Origin: Plantactinospora soyae
GTDB taxonomy: Bacteria > Actinomycetota > Actinomycetes > Mycobacteriales > Micromonosporaceae
Length of the DNA stretch: 64,000 nt
Assembly: GCF_014874095.1 (NCBI RefSeq)
Contig: NZ_JADBEB010000001.1
Location: forward strand, 3,286,001 to 3,350,000
Direction of reading: 5' to 3'
Part shown: one piece after another, positions 30,476 through 38,940 of the stretch
Position numbering within the stretch: position 1 is the stretch's first letter
How the letters are laid out: each line of letters starts with the position of its first letter
The notes under the pieces: model-generated
Seen by the model: only the letters and a program-made list of their open reading frames with translations
What the model was told of the DNA's origin: nothing
Databases searched by the model: none
Translations under genes and position numbers: made by a program

Positions 30476-30991
30476 ATGGCGGATACTGGTATCAACCCCA
30501 CCGCGGCGGCCCTGCTCGGGCTGCTCCACGAAGGACCGATGACGGGCGGCCAGTTGATGGCCGCCGCCGAGCGACGCCTGGCGCCGTACTGGTCGATGAC
30601 CCGTAGCCAGGTCTACCGGGAATTGCCGGCGCTGGCCGACCAGGGACTGGTCCGGCTCGGCAAGCCGGGCCCCCGGTCCAGCCAGCCGTACGCGCTCACG
30701 GCGGCCGGGAAACGGACATTCTCTCGCTGGCTGACCGAGATGCCCGGCCGGGACACGGTGCGCAACCCGACCGCGCTCCGGGTCGCCTTCGGCCCGCAGC
30801 ACTCGGCCACCCAGATGCGGACGTTGGTCAGCAGCGCGAACGACTATCACACCGAGGCCCTGGCGTCGGCCCGGGAGCAGGCCCGGGACGCGAAGAAGGC
30901 CGGTGACTCGTACGGCGCCGCCGCCCTGGAATTCGCGGTCGCGTACCACAAGGCGGCGCTGTCCTGGCTGAAGAGCGCGCCGGTCGGCTGA
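30476..30991 (+). CDS. PadR family transcriptional regulator
   Basis: A 171-aa regulator starting MADTGINPTAAALLGLLHEG. The N-terminal winged helix contains MTGGQLMAAAERRLAPYWSMTRSQVYRELPALADQGLVR and YALTAAGKRTFSRWL, the PadR signature. The C-terminal helices form the dimerisation part. The ATG at 30476 has a close GGAGGG; an in-frame GTG at 30398 would add 26 residues overlapping the inverted repeats and is judged less likely. No obvious target gene is adjacent; the next gene is prfB. Confidence 0.87.
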   Translation: MADTGINPTAAALLGLLHEGPMTGGQLMAAAERRLAPYWSMTRSQVYRELPALADQGLVRLGKPGPRSSQPYALTAAGKRTFSRWLTEMPGRDTVRNPTALRVAFGPQHSATQMRTLVSSANDYHTEALASAREQARDAKKAGDSYGAAALEFAVAYHKAALSWLKSAPVG

Positions 30992-31102
30992 GCGGGTCCG
31001 CGGCGGTGAGATCGGGGTCGCGCCAACCTCCGGCGGACGCGCCGGGGTGGTTCGTTGCCGGCGCCGGCCCGGTCCCCCGGACGACCAGTACTCTTGACTG
31101 TC

Positions 31103-32224
31103 GTGACCGCTGCCGAGTACTCCGACCAACTTAAGGATCTTGACGCGACGCTGCGCAACATCGAGGCCGTCCTCGATGTTGACCGTCTGCGTCGGGCCAA
31201 GGCAGAGCTTGAGGAGGCGGCCTCCGCGCCGGATCTGTGGGACGACCAGGACCGGGCCCAGCAGGTGACCTCCAAGCTGTCGTACGTCAACGGCGAGATC
31301 AGCAAGCTGGAGAGCCTCCGTTCGCGGCTCGACGACGCCCGGGTGCTGCTGGAACTCGCCGAGGCGGAGGCCGACTCGGGAGTGCTGAGCGAGGTCGACA
31401 CGGAGATCGTCGGGCTCACCAAGGCGATCCAGGAGATGGAGGTTCGTACCCTGCTGTCCGGGGAGTACGACTCCCGGGAGGCGCTGGTCGCGATCCGGGC
31501 CGGAGCCGGCGGGGTGGACGCGGCCGACTTCGCGGAGATGCTGCTCCGGATGTACCTGCGCTGGGCCGAGCGGCACGGCTACCCGACCGAGGTCTACGAG
31601 ACGTCGTACGCGGAGGAGGCCGGCCTCAAGTCGGCGACCTTCGCCGTCAAGGTCCCGTACGCCTACGGCACGCTCAGCGTCGAGGCGGGTACGCACCGGC
31701 TGGTCCGGATCAGCCCGTTCGACAACCAGGGCCGCCGGCAGACCAGCTTCGCCGGGGTCGAGGTGCTGCCAGTTACTGAGCAGACGGACCATATCGACAT
31801 TCCGGAAAACGATCTCCGGTTCGACGTCTACCGTTCGTCGGGCCCGGGTGGACAGAGTGTGAACACCACCGACTCGGCGGTGCGGATCACCCACCTGCCC
31901 ACCGGCATCGTCGTCACCTGCCAGAACGAGAAGTCCCAGCTCCAGAACAAGGCGTCCGCGCTGCGCGTGCTCCAGGCCCGGCTGCTGGAGCGGAAGCGTC
32001 AGGAGGAGCAGGCCAAGTTGGACGGCCTGAAGACCGACGCCGCCGGCTCGTGGGGCGACCAGATGCGCTCGTACGTCCTGCATCCGTATCAGATGGTGAA
32101 GGATCTGCGTACCGAGCAGGAGACGGGCAACCCGTCCTCGGTGTTTGACGGCGATCTGGACGGATTTATCGAGGCCGGGATCCGCTGGCGGAAGCAGCGC
32201 CAGCTCGCCAGTGACGCGGCGTGA
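31103..32224 (+). CDS. prfB: Peptide chain release factor 2
   Basis: Recognises UGA and UAA stops and triggers peptide release on the ribosome. The 373-aa protein starts at GTG 31103 ([13 protein letters not shown]). A -10-like TACTCT ends nine bases before it, suggesting a leaderless or nearly leaderless message. The stop-codon-reading SPF motif is in [12 protein letters not shown]. The catalytic GGQ is at residues 249-251. The frame is continuous, without the in-frame UGA frameshift that autoregulates prfB in many other bacteria. It heads the conserved prfB-ftsE-ftsX-smpB-ssrA order. Confidence 0.97.
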   Translation: MTAAEYSDQLKDLDATLRNIEAVLDVDRLRRAKAELEEAASAPDLWDDQDRAQQVTSKLSYVNGEISKLESLRSRLDDARVLLELAEAEADSGVLSEVDTEIVGLTKAIQEMEVRTLLSGEYDSREALVAIRAGAGGVDAADFAEMLLRMYLRWAERHGYPTEVYETSYAEEAGLKSATFAVKVPYAYGTLSVEAGTHRLVRISPFDNQGRRQTSFAGVEVLPVTEQTDHIDIPENDLRFDVYRSSGPGGQSVNTTDSAVRITHLPTGIVVTCQNEKSQLQNKASALRVLQARLLERKRQEEQAKLDGLKTDAAGSWGDQMRSYVLHPYQMVKDLRTEQETGNPSSVFDGDLDGFIEAGIRWRKQRQLASDAA

Positions 32225-32352
32225 ACACGGCTCGCGTCGGGACAACTGCGGTGCGTCGATGACGGCGATCGTTTTCATGTGCGGGGCGTGAGCAAGGCTC
32301 GACGCAGCGCAGGTTCGCCACAAATGTCGGTCGGACAGGCCGGGCTCCGCTC

Positions 32353-32380
32353 TTGGCCTTTTCGTTACGACGCGTAGACT
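32353..32380 (+). promoter_or_regulatory. Promoter of ftsE, leaderless
   Basis: TTGGCC (32353-32358), 16 bases, TAGACT (32375-32380). Initiation about eight bases later would coincide with the GTG of ftsE at 32389, so the message is probably leaderless; no ribosome site is present. Confidence 0.6.
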
Positions 32381-32388
32381 CACCACCC

Positions 32389-33069
32389 GTGATTGAGCTT
32401 GAGCAAGTGACGAAGACGTACCCGAAGGCGTCCCGACCGTCGCTCGACAGCGTGTCGGTCTCGATCGAGAAGGGTGAGTTCGTCTTCTTCATCGGTCCCT
32501 CCGGTTCCGGCAAGTCGACAATCATCAAGCTGTTGCTGCACGAGGTGACCCCGAACAAGGGTCGGGTGGTCGTCAACCAGAAGGACGTCACCGGGATGCG
32601 CTCGTGGAAGATCCCGAACTTCCGGCGCTCGATCGGCTGCGTCTTCCAGGACTTCCGGCTGCTGCCCAACCGCACCGCGTACGAGAACGTGGCCTTCGCG
32701 CTCGAGGTCATCGGCAAGACCAAGGCGGTCGCCCGCCGGGTCGTGCCCGAGGTGCTGGAACTGGTCGGGCTCGGCGGCAAGGAGCACCGGTACCCGCACG
32801 AACTCTCCGGTGGTGAGCAGCAGCGTGTCGCGGTGGCCCGCGCGTTCGTGAACCGGCCACTGATCCTGCTGGCCGACGAGCCCACCGGAAACCTCGACCC
32901 GGACACCTCGATCGAGATCATGCGCCTGCTGGACCGGATCAACCGCACCGGCACCACGGTCGTGATGGTCACCCACGACTCCAACATCGTCAACCAGATG
33001 CGCCGTCGTGTCATCGAGATCGAGAGTGGCCGCATCGTGCGTGACCAGGCCCGGGGCGTCTACGGCTGA
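32389..33069 (+). CDS. ftsE: Cell division ATP-binding protein FtsE
   Basis: A 226-aa ABC-type ATPase. Walker [10 protein letters not shown] spans residues 36-44, the signature is [14 protein letters not shown], and Walker B is LLADEP with Asp163-Glu164. With FtsX it forms a membrane complex that activates peptidoglycan hydrolases at the septum, through RipC-type NlpC/P60 enzymes in actinobacteria. The GTG at 32389 ([13 protein letters not shown]) matches the family start and fits a leaderless promoter. ftsX follows after about 100 bases. Confidence 0.96.
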   Translation: MIELEQVTKTYPKASRPSLDSVSVSIEKGEFVFFIGPSGSGKSTIIKLLLHEVTPNKGRVVVNQKDVTGMRSWKIPNFRRSIGCVFQDFRLLPNRTAYENVAFALEVIGKTKAVARRVVPEVLELVGLGGKEHRYPHELSGGEQQRVAVARAFVNRPLILLADEPTGNLDPDTSIEIMRLLDRINRTGTTVVMVTHDSNIVNQMRRRVIEIESGRIVRDQARGVYG

Positions 33070-33172
33070 CCGGCCCGCGCCGGGCTCGGTCGGACCTCCC
33101 CCGATCCGAGCCGGGACCCGGCCCTGATTCGACGACGAACGACTCCAGCGGAGATCCGGAAGGAACCCCCCG

Positions 33173-34048
33173 ATGCGCTTGAAATACGTCCTGTCCGAGG
33201 TGATGGTCGGGCTGTGGCGCAACGTGACCATGACCATCGCGATGATCATCACGATGGCGGTCTCACTGACCATGCTCGGCGCGAGCGGCCTGATGTACCT
33301 CCAGGTCGACGCCATGAAAGACGCGTACTACAAGGACATTGAGGTGTCGATCTTCCTCGATGCCGGTGTGACCGAGGAGCAGCGTACCCAGCTCCAGACG
33401 GACCTGGATGCCAACCCGCTGGTCCGGGAGGTCAAGTACGAGTCCCAGGAAGAGGCGTTCGCGCGGTTCCAGAAGCTGTTCGCGGACTCGCCCGACCTCG
33501 TCAAGGCGGTGCAGGCGGACAAGCTTCCGGAGTCCTTCCGGGTCAACCTGGTCAACCCGGAGCAGTACCAGCAGATCTTCGACGCCTACAAGGACCGGGA
33601 GGGCATCGACGACATCATCGACCAGCGTCGCCTCCTGGAGCAGATCTTCAGCATCCTCGGCGCGATCCAGAACATGGCTCTGGCGTCGGCTTCGGTGATG
33701 GCGATCGCCGCGTTGCTGCTGGTCGCGAACACGATTCAGGTGGCGGCCTACAGCAAGCGCCGCGAGGTCGCGGTGATGAAGCTGGTCGGTGCCTCGAACT
33801 GGTTCATCCAGGCCCCGTTCGTGCTGGAGGCGGTGGTGGCCGGTCTGTTCGGCGCGATCATCGGCTTCGGCGCCCTCGTGCTGGGCAAGATCTTCCTGCT
33901 CGACGGGTCGCTGCGGGACCTCACCGATCTGCTCACCCCGATCGAGTGGAGCACCGTACTGCTGATGTTCCCGTTCATGGCCGGAGTCGGTGGCCTGGTC
34001 AGTGCGGGTACCGCCTGGGTGACGCTCCGGTTCTACCTGAGGGTCTAG
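33173..34048 (+). CDS. ftsX: Cell division protein FtsX
   Basis: A 291-aa membrane partner of FtsE. The first helix (about residues 20-44, [20 protein letters not shown]) is followed by an extracytoplasmic domain of about 130 residues with [19 protein letters not shown]. Three further helices near 167-190, 215-240 and 262-285 complete the fold. ATG 33173 is preceded by GGAAGGA. The external loop is the part that recruits cell-wall hydrolases in related species. A strong hairpin follows at 34083. Confidence 0.95.
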   Translation: MRLKYVLSEVMVGLWRNVTMTIAMIITMAVSLTMLGASGLMYLQVDAMKDAYYKDIEVSIFLDAGVTEEQRTQLQTDLDANPLVREVKYESQEEAFARFQKLFADSPDLVKAVQADKLPESFRVNLVNPEQYQQIFDAYKDREGIDDIIDQRRLLEQIFSILGAIQNMALASASVMAIAALLLVANTIQVAAYSKRREVAVMKLVGASNWFIQAPFVLEAVVAGLFGAIIGFGALVLGKIFLLDGSLRDLTDLLTPIEWSTVLLMFPFMAGVGGLVSAGTAWVTLRFYLRV

Positions 34049-34082
34049 TTTTCCTAGGCTCCATCGGCTGTCAGACCGTTCG

Positions 34083-34124
34083 CAGGGCCCCTGCCCGCGC
34101 AAAAAGCGCGAGCCAGGGGCCCTG
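34083..34124 (+). terminator. Terminator after ftsX
   Basis: An 11-bp perfect stem CAGGGCCCCTG/CAGGGGCCCTG, with a second internal CGCGC/GCGCG stem around an AAAAA loop. It separates ftsEX from smpB. Confidence 0.75.
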
Positions 34125-34178
34125 TGTCGCGAGGTAGCATTGCGCGGTTGTTCACGGAACGAGAGGGGTGTGGCGCCG

Positions 34179-34655
34179 ATGCCACGGGAGAAGGGGCGCA
34201 AGGTCGTCGCCTCCAACCGCAAGGCGCGGCACGACTACGCCATCCTCGACACGTACGAGGCGGGCATGGCTCTGACCGGTACGGAGGTCAAGTCGCTGCG
34301 CGCGGGCCACGCGTCCCTGGTCGACGCCTTCGCCCAGGAGCGGGACGGCGAGCTCTTCCTGCACGGCATGCACATTCCGGAGTACACCCAGGGGACCTGG
34401 ACCAACCACGAGCCCCGGCGTACCAGGAAGCTGCTGCTCAACCGGCAGGAGATCAGCCGGGTGCTCGGGAAGCTGCGGGAGAGCGGCCTGACCCTGGTGC
34501 CGCTGTCGGTCTACTTCTCCGACGGCTGGGCCAAGGTCGAGATCGGACTGGCCAAGGGCAAGAAGTCGTACGACAAGCGCCAGGATCTGGCCAAGCGGGA
34601 CGCCGAACGGGAAATCCTCCGGGCGGCGGGCCGGCGTGGCAAGGGGATGGAGTGA
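34179..34655 (+). CDS. smpB: SsrA-binding protein SmpB
   Basis: Binds tmRNA and brings it to stalled ribosomes for trans-translation. The 158-aa protein starts [20 protein letters not shown]. The OB-fold core includes [19 protein letters not shown] and [17 protein letters not shown], and the basic tail [22 protein letters not shown] folds along the mRNA path. An in-frame GTG at 34170 lies closer to GAGAGGGG and could be the start instead, adding three residues. Its RNA partner ssrA lies 196 bases downstream. Confidence 0.96.
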   Translation: MPREKGRKVVASNRKARHDYAILDTYEAGMALTGTEVKSLRAGHASLVDAFAQERDGELFLHGMHIPEYTQGTWTNHEPRRTRKLLLNRQEISRVLGKLRESGLTLVPLSVYFSDGWAKVEIGLAKGKKSYDKRQDLAKRDAEREILRAAGRRGKGME

Positions 34656-34850
34656 CCGTCCCGGCACCCGGAGTGGCAATATCGTCCGCTGGTACGCCTG
34701 TGACGTACGTTACCCACGGGTTGTCCGGTTCGGCGGTGTGGCGAGCCGGTATCTGGAATGAAGTCGGCGACGCCAGGCGTTAGGCTTGGGGTGCGGCCGA
34801 AAAGATCGGTAGCAACCTCCGTCGGTCCGGTAGCGAGCCGACGGGACACA

Positions 34851-35223
34851 GGGGGTGACTGGTTTCGACTTCGTACGTTGCGGCAGGGGAAGCGAGCCGA
34901 GGAAGCCGACGTCGTCTCGAGAATCGGTCGTCGGAAAACTAAAAGCGCCAAGCACAATCGCGCTGACTTCGCTCTCGCCGCCTGAGGCGAGTAGCAAGTC
35001 TGTCGGCCTGGGACTGCCTTCGACCCAGATAGCCGGCATCAGCTAGGAGGCTGGCCAACCGAACCCGGTCGCGGGGTTCGCGCGGCGAGATTAATCAGCG
35101 GCTGGGCCCGTCACACCGACTCGCTCGCGTGATCGGAGGGGCCGAGTAGAGGCATAGCGAGCTGCGCTCGGAGAAGCCCTGGTAAGGCGACGAAGGACCC
35201 GGGTTCGATTCCCGGCACCTCCA
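34851..35223 (+). ncRNA. ssrA: Transfer-messenger RNA (tmRNA)
   Basis: One-piece tmRNA of about 373 nt. The 5' end GGGGGTGACTGGTTTCGACT is typical, and its first seven bases pair with CACCTCC at 35216-35222. The T-arm is GGACCCGGGTTCGATTCCC. Discriminator A is 35223 and CCA is not encoded. The resume codon GCC at 34947 begins the tag reading frame, which follows ACTAAAAGC and ends in TGA. tmRNA rescues ribosomes stalled on messages lacking a stop codon, together with SmpB encoded just upstream. Confidence 0.96.
34947..34985 (+). CDS. tmRNA proteolysis tag peptide AKHNRADFALAA
   Basis: Twelve codons from GCC 34947 to GCC 34982, then TGA, encode AKHNRADFALAA. The ALAA end is the universal recognition signal for ClpXP and related proteases. 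The frame is read after the ribosome switches from a stalled message, so there is no initiation codon. Confidence 0.9.
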   Translation, partial: AKHNRADFALAA

Positions 35224-35233
35224 CGAATCGCTG

Positions 35234-35269
35234 GCTGCGCCCCGGTCCACCACAGGACCGGGGCGCAGC
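35234..35269 (+). terminator. Terminator after tmRNA
   Basis: A 15-bp perfect stem, GCTGCGCCCCGGTCC with GGACCGGGGCGCAGC, closes a six-base loop (ACCACA) and runs into GTTTCTC. It starts about 10 bases after the mature tmRNA 3' end. Confidence 0.8.
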
Positions 35270-35312
35270 TGTTTCTCGTACCTCCCGACGCTGTTTTTCG
35301 TACCTCCCGGCG
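35269..35312 (+). repeat. 22-bp tandem repeat after tmRNA
   Basis: CTGTTTCTCGTACCTCCCGACG (given here in two parts of one 22-base unit, 35269-35290) is repeated at 35291-35312 with two changes. It begins within the last bases of the tmRNA terminator and supplies two T-rich tracts. Confidence 0.8.
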
Positions 35313-35485
35313 CCGGCGCCGGCGTGGTGCGGGCGGGTGCGGCCGGGTCGGGCGTTGCCGGTGTGACGAACGGGACGGATGGGGTCAACGGGCCAGATGA
35401 GCCGGCCTCCGAGGGTGGACATCCTGCCGCAAACGGCCGCACCATCGGGCTGCAACCCCATAGGTGCCGCTCTGCGGGAGGTGTC

Positions 35486-36085
35486 ATGTCGACCAACCCG
35501 ATCCAGCACCAGATGTCGAGTCCCGGTCTCGGGGCGCAGGCTCAGCCGTCCGCCGCCGGGCCCGGGACGGTGGCGTCTCGGGCGGTGGCGCCTCAGGTGG
35601 TGGCGCCTCGGGCGGTGGCGCCTCAGGTGGTGGCGCCAGAGGCGACGGGGCCTGAGGTGGCGGCACTGCGGGCGGCCAGACGTCATCGGGCCGCGTTGCT
35701 TGGTGAGATCCACTTCCTGGAACAGGCGCTCGCCGCGCCGGCCCGGGAGCCGGGGTGGCGACACCGGGTCGGCGACCGCCTGGGCGGGCTGCGCGGGGCG
35801 TTCGTCGAACACATGGTGCTGACCGAAGGGCCGGAGGGGCTCTACGCGGAACTGCTGGACCATGCGCCCCGGCTGGCTCGGGGCGTACACGTGCTGATCC
35901 GGGAGCATGCCGCGGTGGAGGCGACCATGACCGCGCTCCAGCGTCGGGTCGACCTGCCCGAGATCACCGCCTCCGAGCTGCGAAACTGGACCACGGATCT
36001 GCTCCGGGAGCTGGCCCGGCACCGGCAGCGCGGCGCGGACCTGGTCTACGAGGCGTACCAGACGGACATCGGCGGCGAAACCTGA
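35486..36085 (+). CDS. Helical-bundle protein of unknown function with Ala/Val/Pro repeat linker
   Basis: A 199-aa protein starting MSTNPIQHQMSSPG, with GGGAGG upstream. Residues 25-57 are a Val-Ala-Pro repeat (AVAPQVVAPR units), encoded by a 30-bp tandem repeat. From residue 60 on, amphipathic helices with spaced His and Glu (ARRHRAALLGEIHFLEQAL, GVHVLIREHAAVEATM, LLRELARHRQRGADLVYEAY) suggest a four-helix bundle. This could be a diverged hemerythrin-like or DUF2383-type fold, but ligand residues do not clearly match. No signal peptide. Codon use is like its neighbours. Confidence 0.65.
   Translation: MSTNPIQHQMSSPGLGAQAQPSAAGPGTVASRAVAPQVVAPRAVAPQVVAPEATGPEVAALRAARRHRAALLGEIHFLEQALAAPAREPGWRHRVGDRLGGLRGAFVEHMVLTEGPEGLYAELLDHAPRLARGVHVLIREHAAVEATMTALQRRVDLPEITASELRNWTTDLLRELARHRQRGADLVYEAYQTDIGGET
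35564..35640 (+). repeat. 30-bp tandem repeat in the helical-bundle gene
   Basis: Two identical 30-bp units (35581-35610 and 35611-35640, the second with its last bases changed) follow a half unit at 35564. Each is itself two related 15-mers of the form GGCGGTGGCGCCTC(A/G). Confidence 0.85.
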
Positions 36086-36118
36086 CCGTCGTAGGCCGGC
36101 TGCCCCGGCGCCGTACCG

Positions 36119-36922
36119 TCAGGGCAGCTCGATCGGCAGCTTGATGCCGTCGAGGCTGTGCGGGCACGGGCAGGCGCGTTCGGCCGACAGCCGGACGACC
36201 GCGTCGAGCAGGACCTCCCGGAGCCGGGCGGTGTTCTCCCCGAAGACCCGGAAGACCTCCTCCTGGGTCACCCCGTGCCCACCCTCGACCCCGGCGTCGA
36301 GGTCCGTGACGAGCGCGACGGCGGTGTAGCAGAGGGCCAGTTCGCGGGCGAGCACCGCCTCGGGATGCCCGGTCATGTTGATAACCGCTCCACCGATCGA
36401 GGTGAACCAGCGGGACTCGGCCCGGGTGGAGAACCTCGGTCCCTCCACCACCACCATGGTGCCGCCGTCGTGCGCGTCGATCCCGTGCCCGGCCGTGGCG
36501 GCGAGCACCGTGCGCCGGCCGACCGGGCAGTACGGATCCGCGAACGAGACGTGCACCGCACCCCGGTCGTAGTAGGTCTGGGCCCGGCCACTGGTCCGGT
36601 CGATGAGCTGATCGGGGACCACGAAGGTGCCGGGGCCGAGTTCCGGCCGCAGGCCGCCGACGGCGCACGGGGCGAGAATCTGGCGTACCCCGATCGCCCG
36701 CAACGCCCACAGGTTCGCCCGGTACGGAATCAGGTGCGGCGGGTAACGATGGTCCCGCCCGTGCCGGGGCAGGAAGGCGACGGACCGACCGCCGACCCGC
36801 GCGACGGTGATCGGATCGGACGGCGGCCCGTACGGCGTCTCGACCCGGTGCTCGGTGGCGTCCGGGAGCAGGGCGTACAGTCCGGATCCGCCGATCACGG
36901 CGACTTCTGCCTGCGGATGCAT
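36119..36922 (-). CDS. mtnP: S-methyl-5'-thioadenosine phosphorylase
   Basis: Phosphorolysis of methylthioadenosine to adenine and methylthioribose-1-phosphate in the methionine salvage/polyamine by-product route. The 267-aa protein shows the PNP/MTAP family pattern: VIGGSGLY near residue 10, phosphate-site FLPRHGRDHRYPPHLIPYRAN, INMTGHPEAVLAREL and LVTDLDAG. The aspartates in TDLD are those that read the 6-amino group, favouring adenine over hypoxanthine nucleosides. ATG at 36922 after GGAGGAGAG. It is divergent from the YqgE gene. Confidence 0.9.
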   Translation of the reverse strand: MHPQAEVAVIGGSGLYALLPDATEHRVETPYGPPSDPITVARVGGRSVAFLPRHGRDHRYPPHLIPYRANLWALRAIGVRQILAPCAVGGLRPELGPGTFVVPDQLIDRTSGRAQTYYDRGAVHVSFADPYCPVGRRTVLAATAGHGIDAHDGGTMVVVEGPRFSTRAESRWFTSIGGAVINMTGHPEAVLARELALCYTAVALVTDLDAGVEGGHGVTQEEVFRVFGENTARLREVLLDAVVRLSAERACPCPHSLDGIKLPIELP

Positions 36923-37210
36923 GGTCTGCCTCTCTCCTCCGACGGGCGGATCGTCGGGAAAGCGCTCTGTGGACTAGCCCAACAGACCTTAACCAGCGCC
37001 AGTTCCGCAAGCTATGGTGCGTGGCATGGCGTTTACTGCGCGCAGGATCACCATCGATTCTGCGGATCCGACAGGGCCGGCGAAGGTCCGAGCCGTGGTA
37101 ACCGACTGTCCGACGCGGCGGCGATCCGGGGAGCGGTCCGTGGTCCTCGGGCCGGCCCGGTAGCGGTGGCTGGCGTGTTCGGCGAGGGGCAGGCGATCGG
37201 GGGACGGTCA

Positions 37211-37765
37211 ATGGAGTCGATGACCGGGCAGCTTCTGGTCGCGACCCCTGCGCTGAAGGACCCGAACTTCGACCGGACGGTGGTCCTGCTGGTTGCCCAC
37301 GAGGCGGGGGGCGCACTGGGGGTGGTGCTCAACCGGGCCACCGAGGTGCCGGTCTCCGAGGTGCTCGGCGCCTGGGGCGGGCTGGCCCGGGACCCTGCGG
37401 TGCTGTTCGAGGGAGGGCCGGTGCAGCCCGAGTCGGCGATCTGCCTGGCCCGGATGCGTACGCCGACCCAGCGGGTGAAGGGCATCCACCAGGTCTCCGG
37501 ATCGGTCGGCACGGTGGATCTCTCGGTCGACCCCGACCGGCTACGGGACGCGGTCACCGGGATCCGGGTCTTCGCCGGCTACTCCGGCTGGTCACCCGGA
37601 CAGGTCGAGGAGGAGGTCGCCCGGGGCTCCTGGTTCGTCCTGGACGCCCTGCCCGGCGACGCGTTCATGGAACGGCCGGACGACCTGTGGCCGATGGTGC
37701 TGCGCCGGCAGGGCGGGGTCATGGCCGCGGTCGCGCACTTTCCGCCGGACGTACTGCTCAACTGA
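37211..37765 (+). CDS. YqgE/AlgH family protein
   Basis: A 184-aa protein of the UPF0301 family. The start MESMTGQLLVATPALKDPNF (ATG 37211, with GGGGGAC upstream; ATG 37220 is an alternative) leads to FDRTVVLLVAHEAGGALGVVLNRA and VLFEGGPVQPES, the family signature, and ends with RQGGVMAAVAHFPPDVLLN. AlgH is linked to alginate regulation in Pseudomonas, but the biochemical function remains unknown. The frame is open for 1 kb upstream, which is the antisense shadow of mtnP. Confidence 0.9.
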   Translation: MESMTGQLLVATPALKDPNFDRTVVLLVAHEAGGALGVVLNRATEVPVSEVLGAWGGLARDPAVLFEGGPVQPESAICLARMRTPTQRVKGIHQVSGSVGTVDLSVDPDRLRDAVTGIRVFAGYSGWSPGQVEEEVARGSWFVLDALPGDAFMERPDDLWPMVLRRQGGVMAAVAHFPPDVLLN

Positions 37766-37791
37766 GCCCTGCGGCGCGACAGCCCCTCGGA

Positions 37792-37819
37792 TGACCGGGG
37801 TCGTGAGGGTGTGTACTAT
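37792..37819 (+). promoter_or_regulatory. Promoter of tRNA-Ala
   Basis: TGACCG (37792-37797), 16 bases, TACTAT (37814-37819). It would start transcription near 37826, about 30 bases before the mature tRNA 5' end. Confidence 0.5.
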
Positions 37820-37857
37820 TGCGCGGGTGCCCGGGAGACCGGGTAGCAGGTAGGCAA

Positions 37858-37930
37858 GGGGCCGTGGCGCAGCTGGTAGCGCACCACACTGGCAGTGTGG
37901 GGGTCAGGGGTTCGAGTCCCCTCGGCTCCA
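37858..37930 (+). tRNA. tRNA-Ala, anticodon GGC
   Basis: A 73-base cloverleaf. Acceptor GGGGCCG pairs with CGGCTCC, including the alanine identity pair G3-U70. The anticodon stem CCACA/TGTGG carries loop CTGGCAG with anticodon GGC, and the T-loop is GGTTCGAGTCC. Discriminator A is 37930; the next bases are CCC, so CCA is added post-transcriptionally. Confidence 0.96.
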
Positions 37931-37938
37931 CCCTTGTG

Positions 37939-38000
37939 TGAGACATGGCGGTAGCCCTGGTCGGGAGTGATCCCGAGGAACCAGGGCTACCACTGTCTCA
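37939..38000. repeat. 62-nt near-perfect inverted repeat beside the tRNA
   Basis: TGAGACA (37939-37945) pairs with TGTCTCA (37994-38000). GGTAGCCCTGGT (37950-37961) pairs with ACCAGGGCTACC (37980-37991). CGGGA/TCCCG close a GTGA loop, giving about 25 bp in all. It begins eight bases after the tRNA. It may be a terminator, or a solo or miniature inverted-repeat remnant of a mobile element; no transposase is nearby. Confidence 0.75.
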
Positions 38001-38085
38001 GGGCGTCGATTCCCCGTACGGGCCAGATCAGCGGTGACCGTGCTTCTCGCCTTCTCGATCAGCGAGTTCAGGGGTCGCACCTCGA

Positions 38086-38673
38086 TCAGGTTCTCCGCTT
38101 CGAGCGCGGCGGAGTCCGCCAGACCAGCCGTCGACTGACGCCGAGGCGGGTGCGGATTCTGCCCCAGAGTGACAGACGGGTGGGAGAGGCAGCCGGGTCA
38201 TCGGCGGTGGCCGCAGTGCGGTCACGGATCCACCGCAGGTCATCGCCGTCCACCGGGTCGGTGGTGGCGAGGACGACCTCCGGTTCCGAGCCCCGGGACC
38301 GCTCAGGTGGCGACGCCAGGACGACGGTCTCGGTCATCGGCGGCAGCGGAGAGGACGGGTTCTCGACGGAGGGTGCCGGGGTCGCGGTACTCCTCTCCCG
38401 GTGCAGCCGCTCAGCGATCTTGTGGTACGCGAGGCACTCGCTGCGATCGTCGTCGCTGATGGTTCCGCCGCATCGCTGGACGGCGAGGAGGAACTGCTCC
38501 ACGCTCGGCCAGCCACGGAAGGTACCGTCCGCCATCGTGGACAGGGTGTTCGGCTTGACGTGGACGGCCTTGGCGAGTCGGGCGTACGGGATGTCTCCCT
38601 TCAACTCACGCAGCTTCAGCGCGAGCTGCCTGGCGGGCTTGCGTTCCGGAATCGGTTTCATGTGGCGCCCCAT
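38086..38673 (-). CDS. HTH-domain protein of unknown function
   Basis: A 195-aa protein starting MGRHMKPIPERKPARQLAL, with GGGAG eight bases upstream. The N-terminal 80 residues form a helix-turn-helix of the XRE-like kind frequent in actinobacteria: RELKGDIPYARLAKAVHVKPNTLSTMADG, FRGWPSVEQFLLAVQRCGG, DRSECLAYHKIAERLHRE. The rest is Pro/Ser/Thr- and Arg-rich with no clear domain or membrane helix. It lies 15 bases after a small membrane protein gene, so the two likely form an operon. A regulator or signal-linked scaffold is plausible; no target is known. Confidence 0.7.
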   Translation of the reverse strand: MGRHMKPIPERKPARQLALKLRELKGDIPYARLAKAVHVKPNTLSTMADGTFRGWPSVEQFLLAVQRCGGTISDDDRSECLAYHKIAERLHRERSTATPAPSVENPSSPLPPMTETVVLASPPERSRGSEPEVVLATTDPVDGDDLRWIRDRTAATADDPAASPTRLSLWGRIRTRLGVSRRLVWRTPPRSKRRT

Positions 38674-38688
38674 TGCGCACGCTCCCGG

Positions 38689-38940
38689 TCAGCGACGGGG
38701 CGGCTGTGCCGCCGGCCCGGACGCGGTGACACCGACGTCGAGGGGAAGGACGGACTGGGCGGCCTGTACGGCGACGGCGGTGACAGCGGCGACGGTCGCC
38801 ACCAAGACCTCGGGTGCGATCCCGAGGATCAGCATCGCCAGGGCGAGCCCGTAGGTCCCGCTGAGGAGGACCACTGCCACCCGCCCGTGCTGGCAACGGA
38901 CCGACGGGTCGAGGTGTGGCAGACGAACCAGTGTCTTCAC
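38689..38940 (-). CDS. Small membrane protein
   Basis: An 83-aa protein starting at GTG 38940 (VKTLVRLPHLDPSVRC), matching the frame downstream of a weak AAAGG. After about 18 residues there are two hydrophobic segments (VAVVLLSGTYGLALAMLILG and APEVLVATVAAVTAVAVQAA) and a short Pro-rich tail. No family recognised. Coupled by position to the HTH gene. Its hydrophobic pattern resembles the membrane segment of the protein at 39821-40327. Confidence 0.5.
   Translation of the reverse strand: MKTLVRLPHLDPSVRCQHGRVAVVLLSGTYGLALAMLILGIAPEVLVATVAAVTAVAVQAAQSVLPLDVGVTASGPAAQPPRR

Noticed and set aside
31055-31250. Programmed frameshift in prfB
   Set aside because: The frame is continuous from GTG 31103 and no CTTTGA slippery stop is present near codon 25.
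34851-38000. Attachment-site duplication (att) of the tmRNA or tRNA-Ala 3' end
   Set aside because: No second copy of GGTTCGATTCCC or GGTTCGAGTCCC was found downstream within the window, and no integrase gene is present.
38028-38243. Small minus-strand frame at the end of the HTH gene
   Set aside because: Overlaps the HTH gene in another frame, composition is that of a shadow, and it has no start context.
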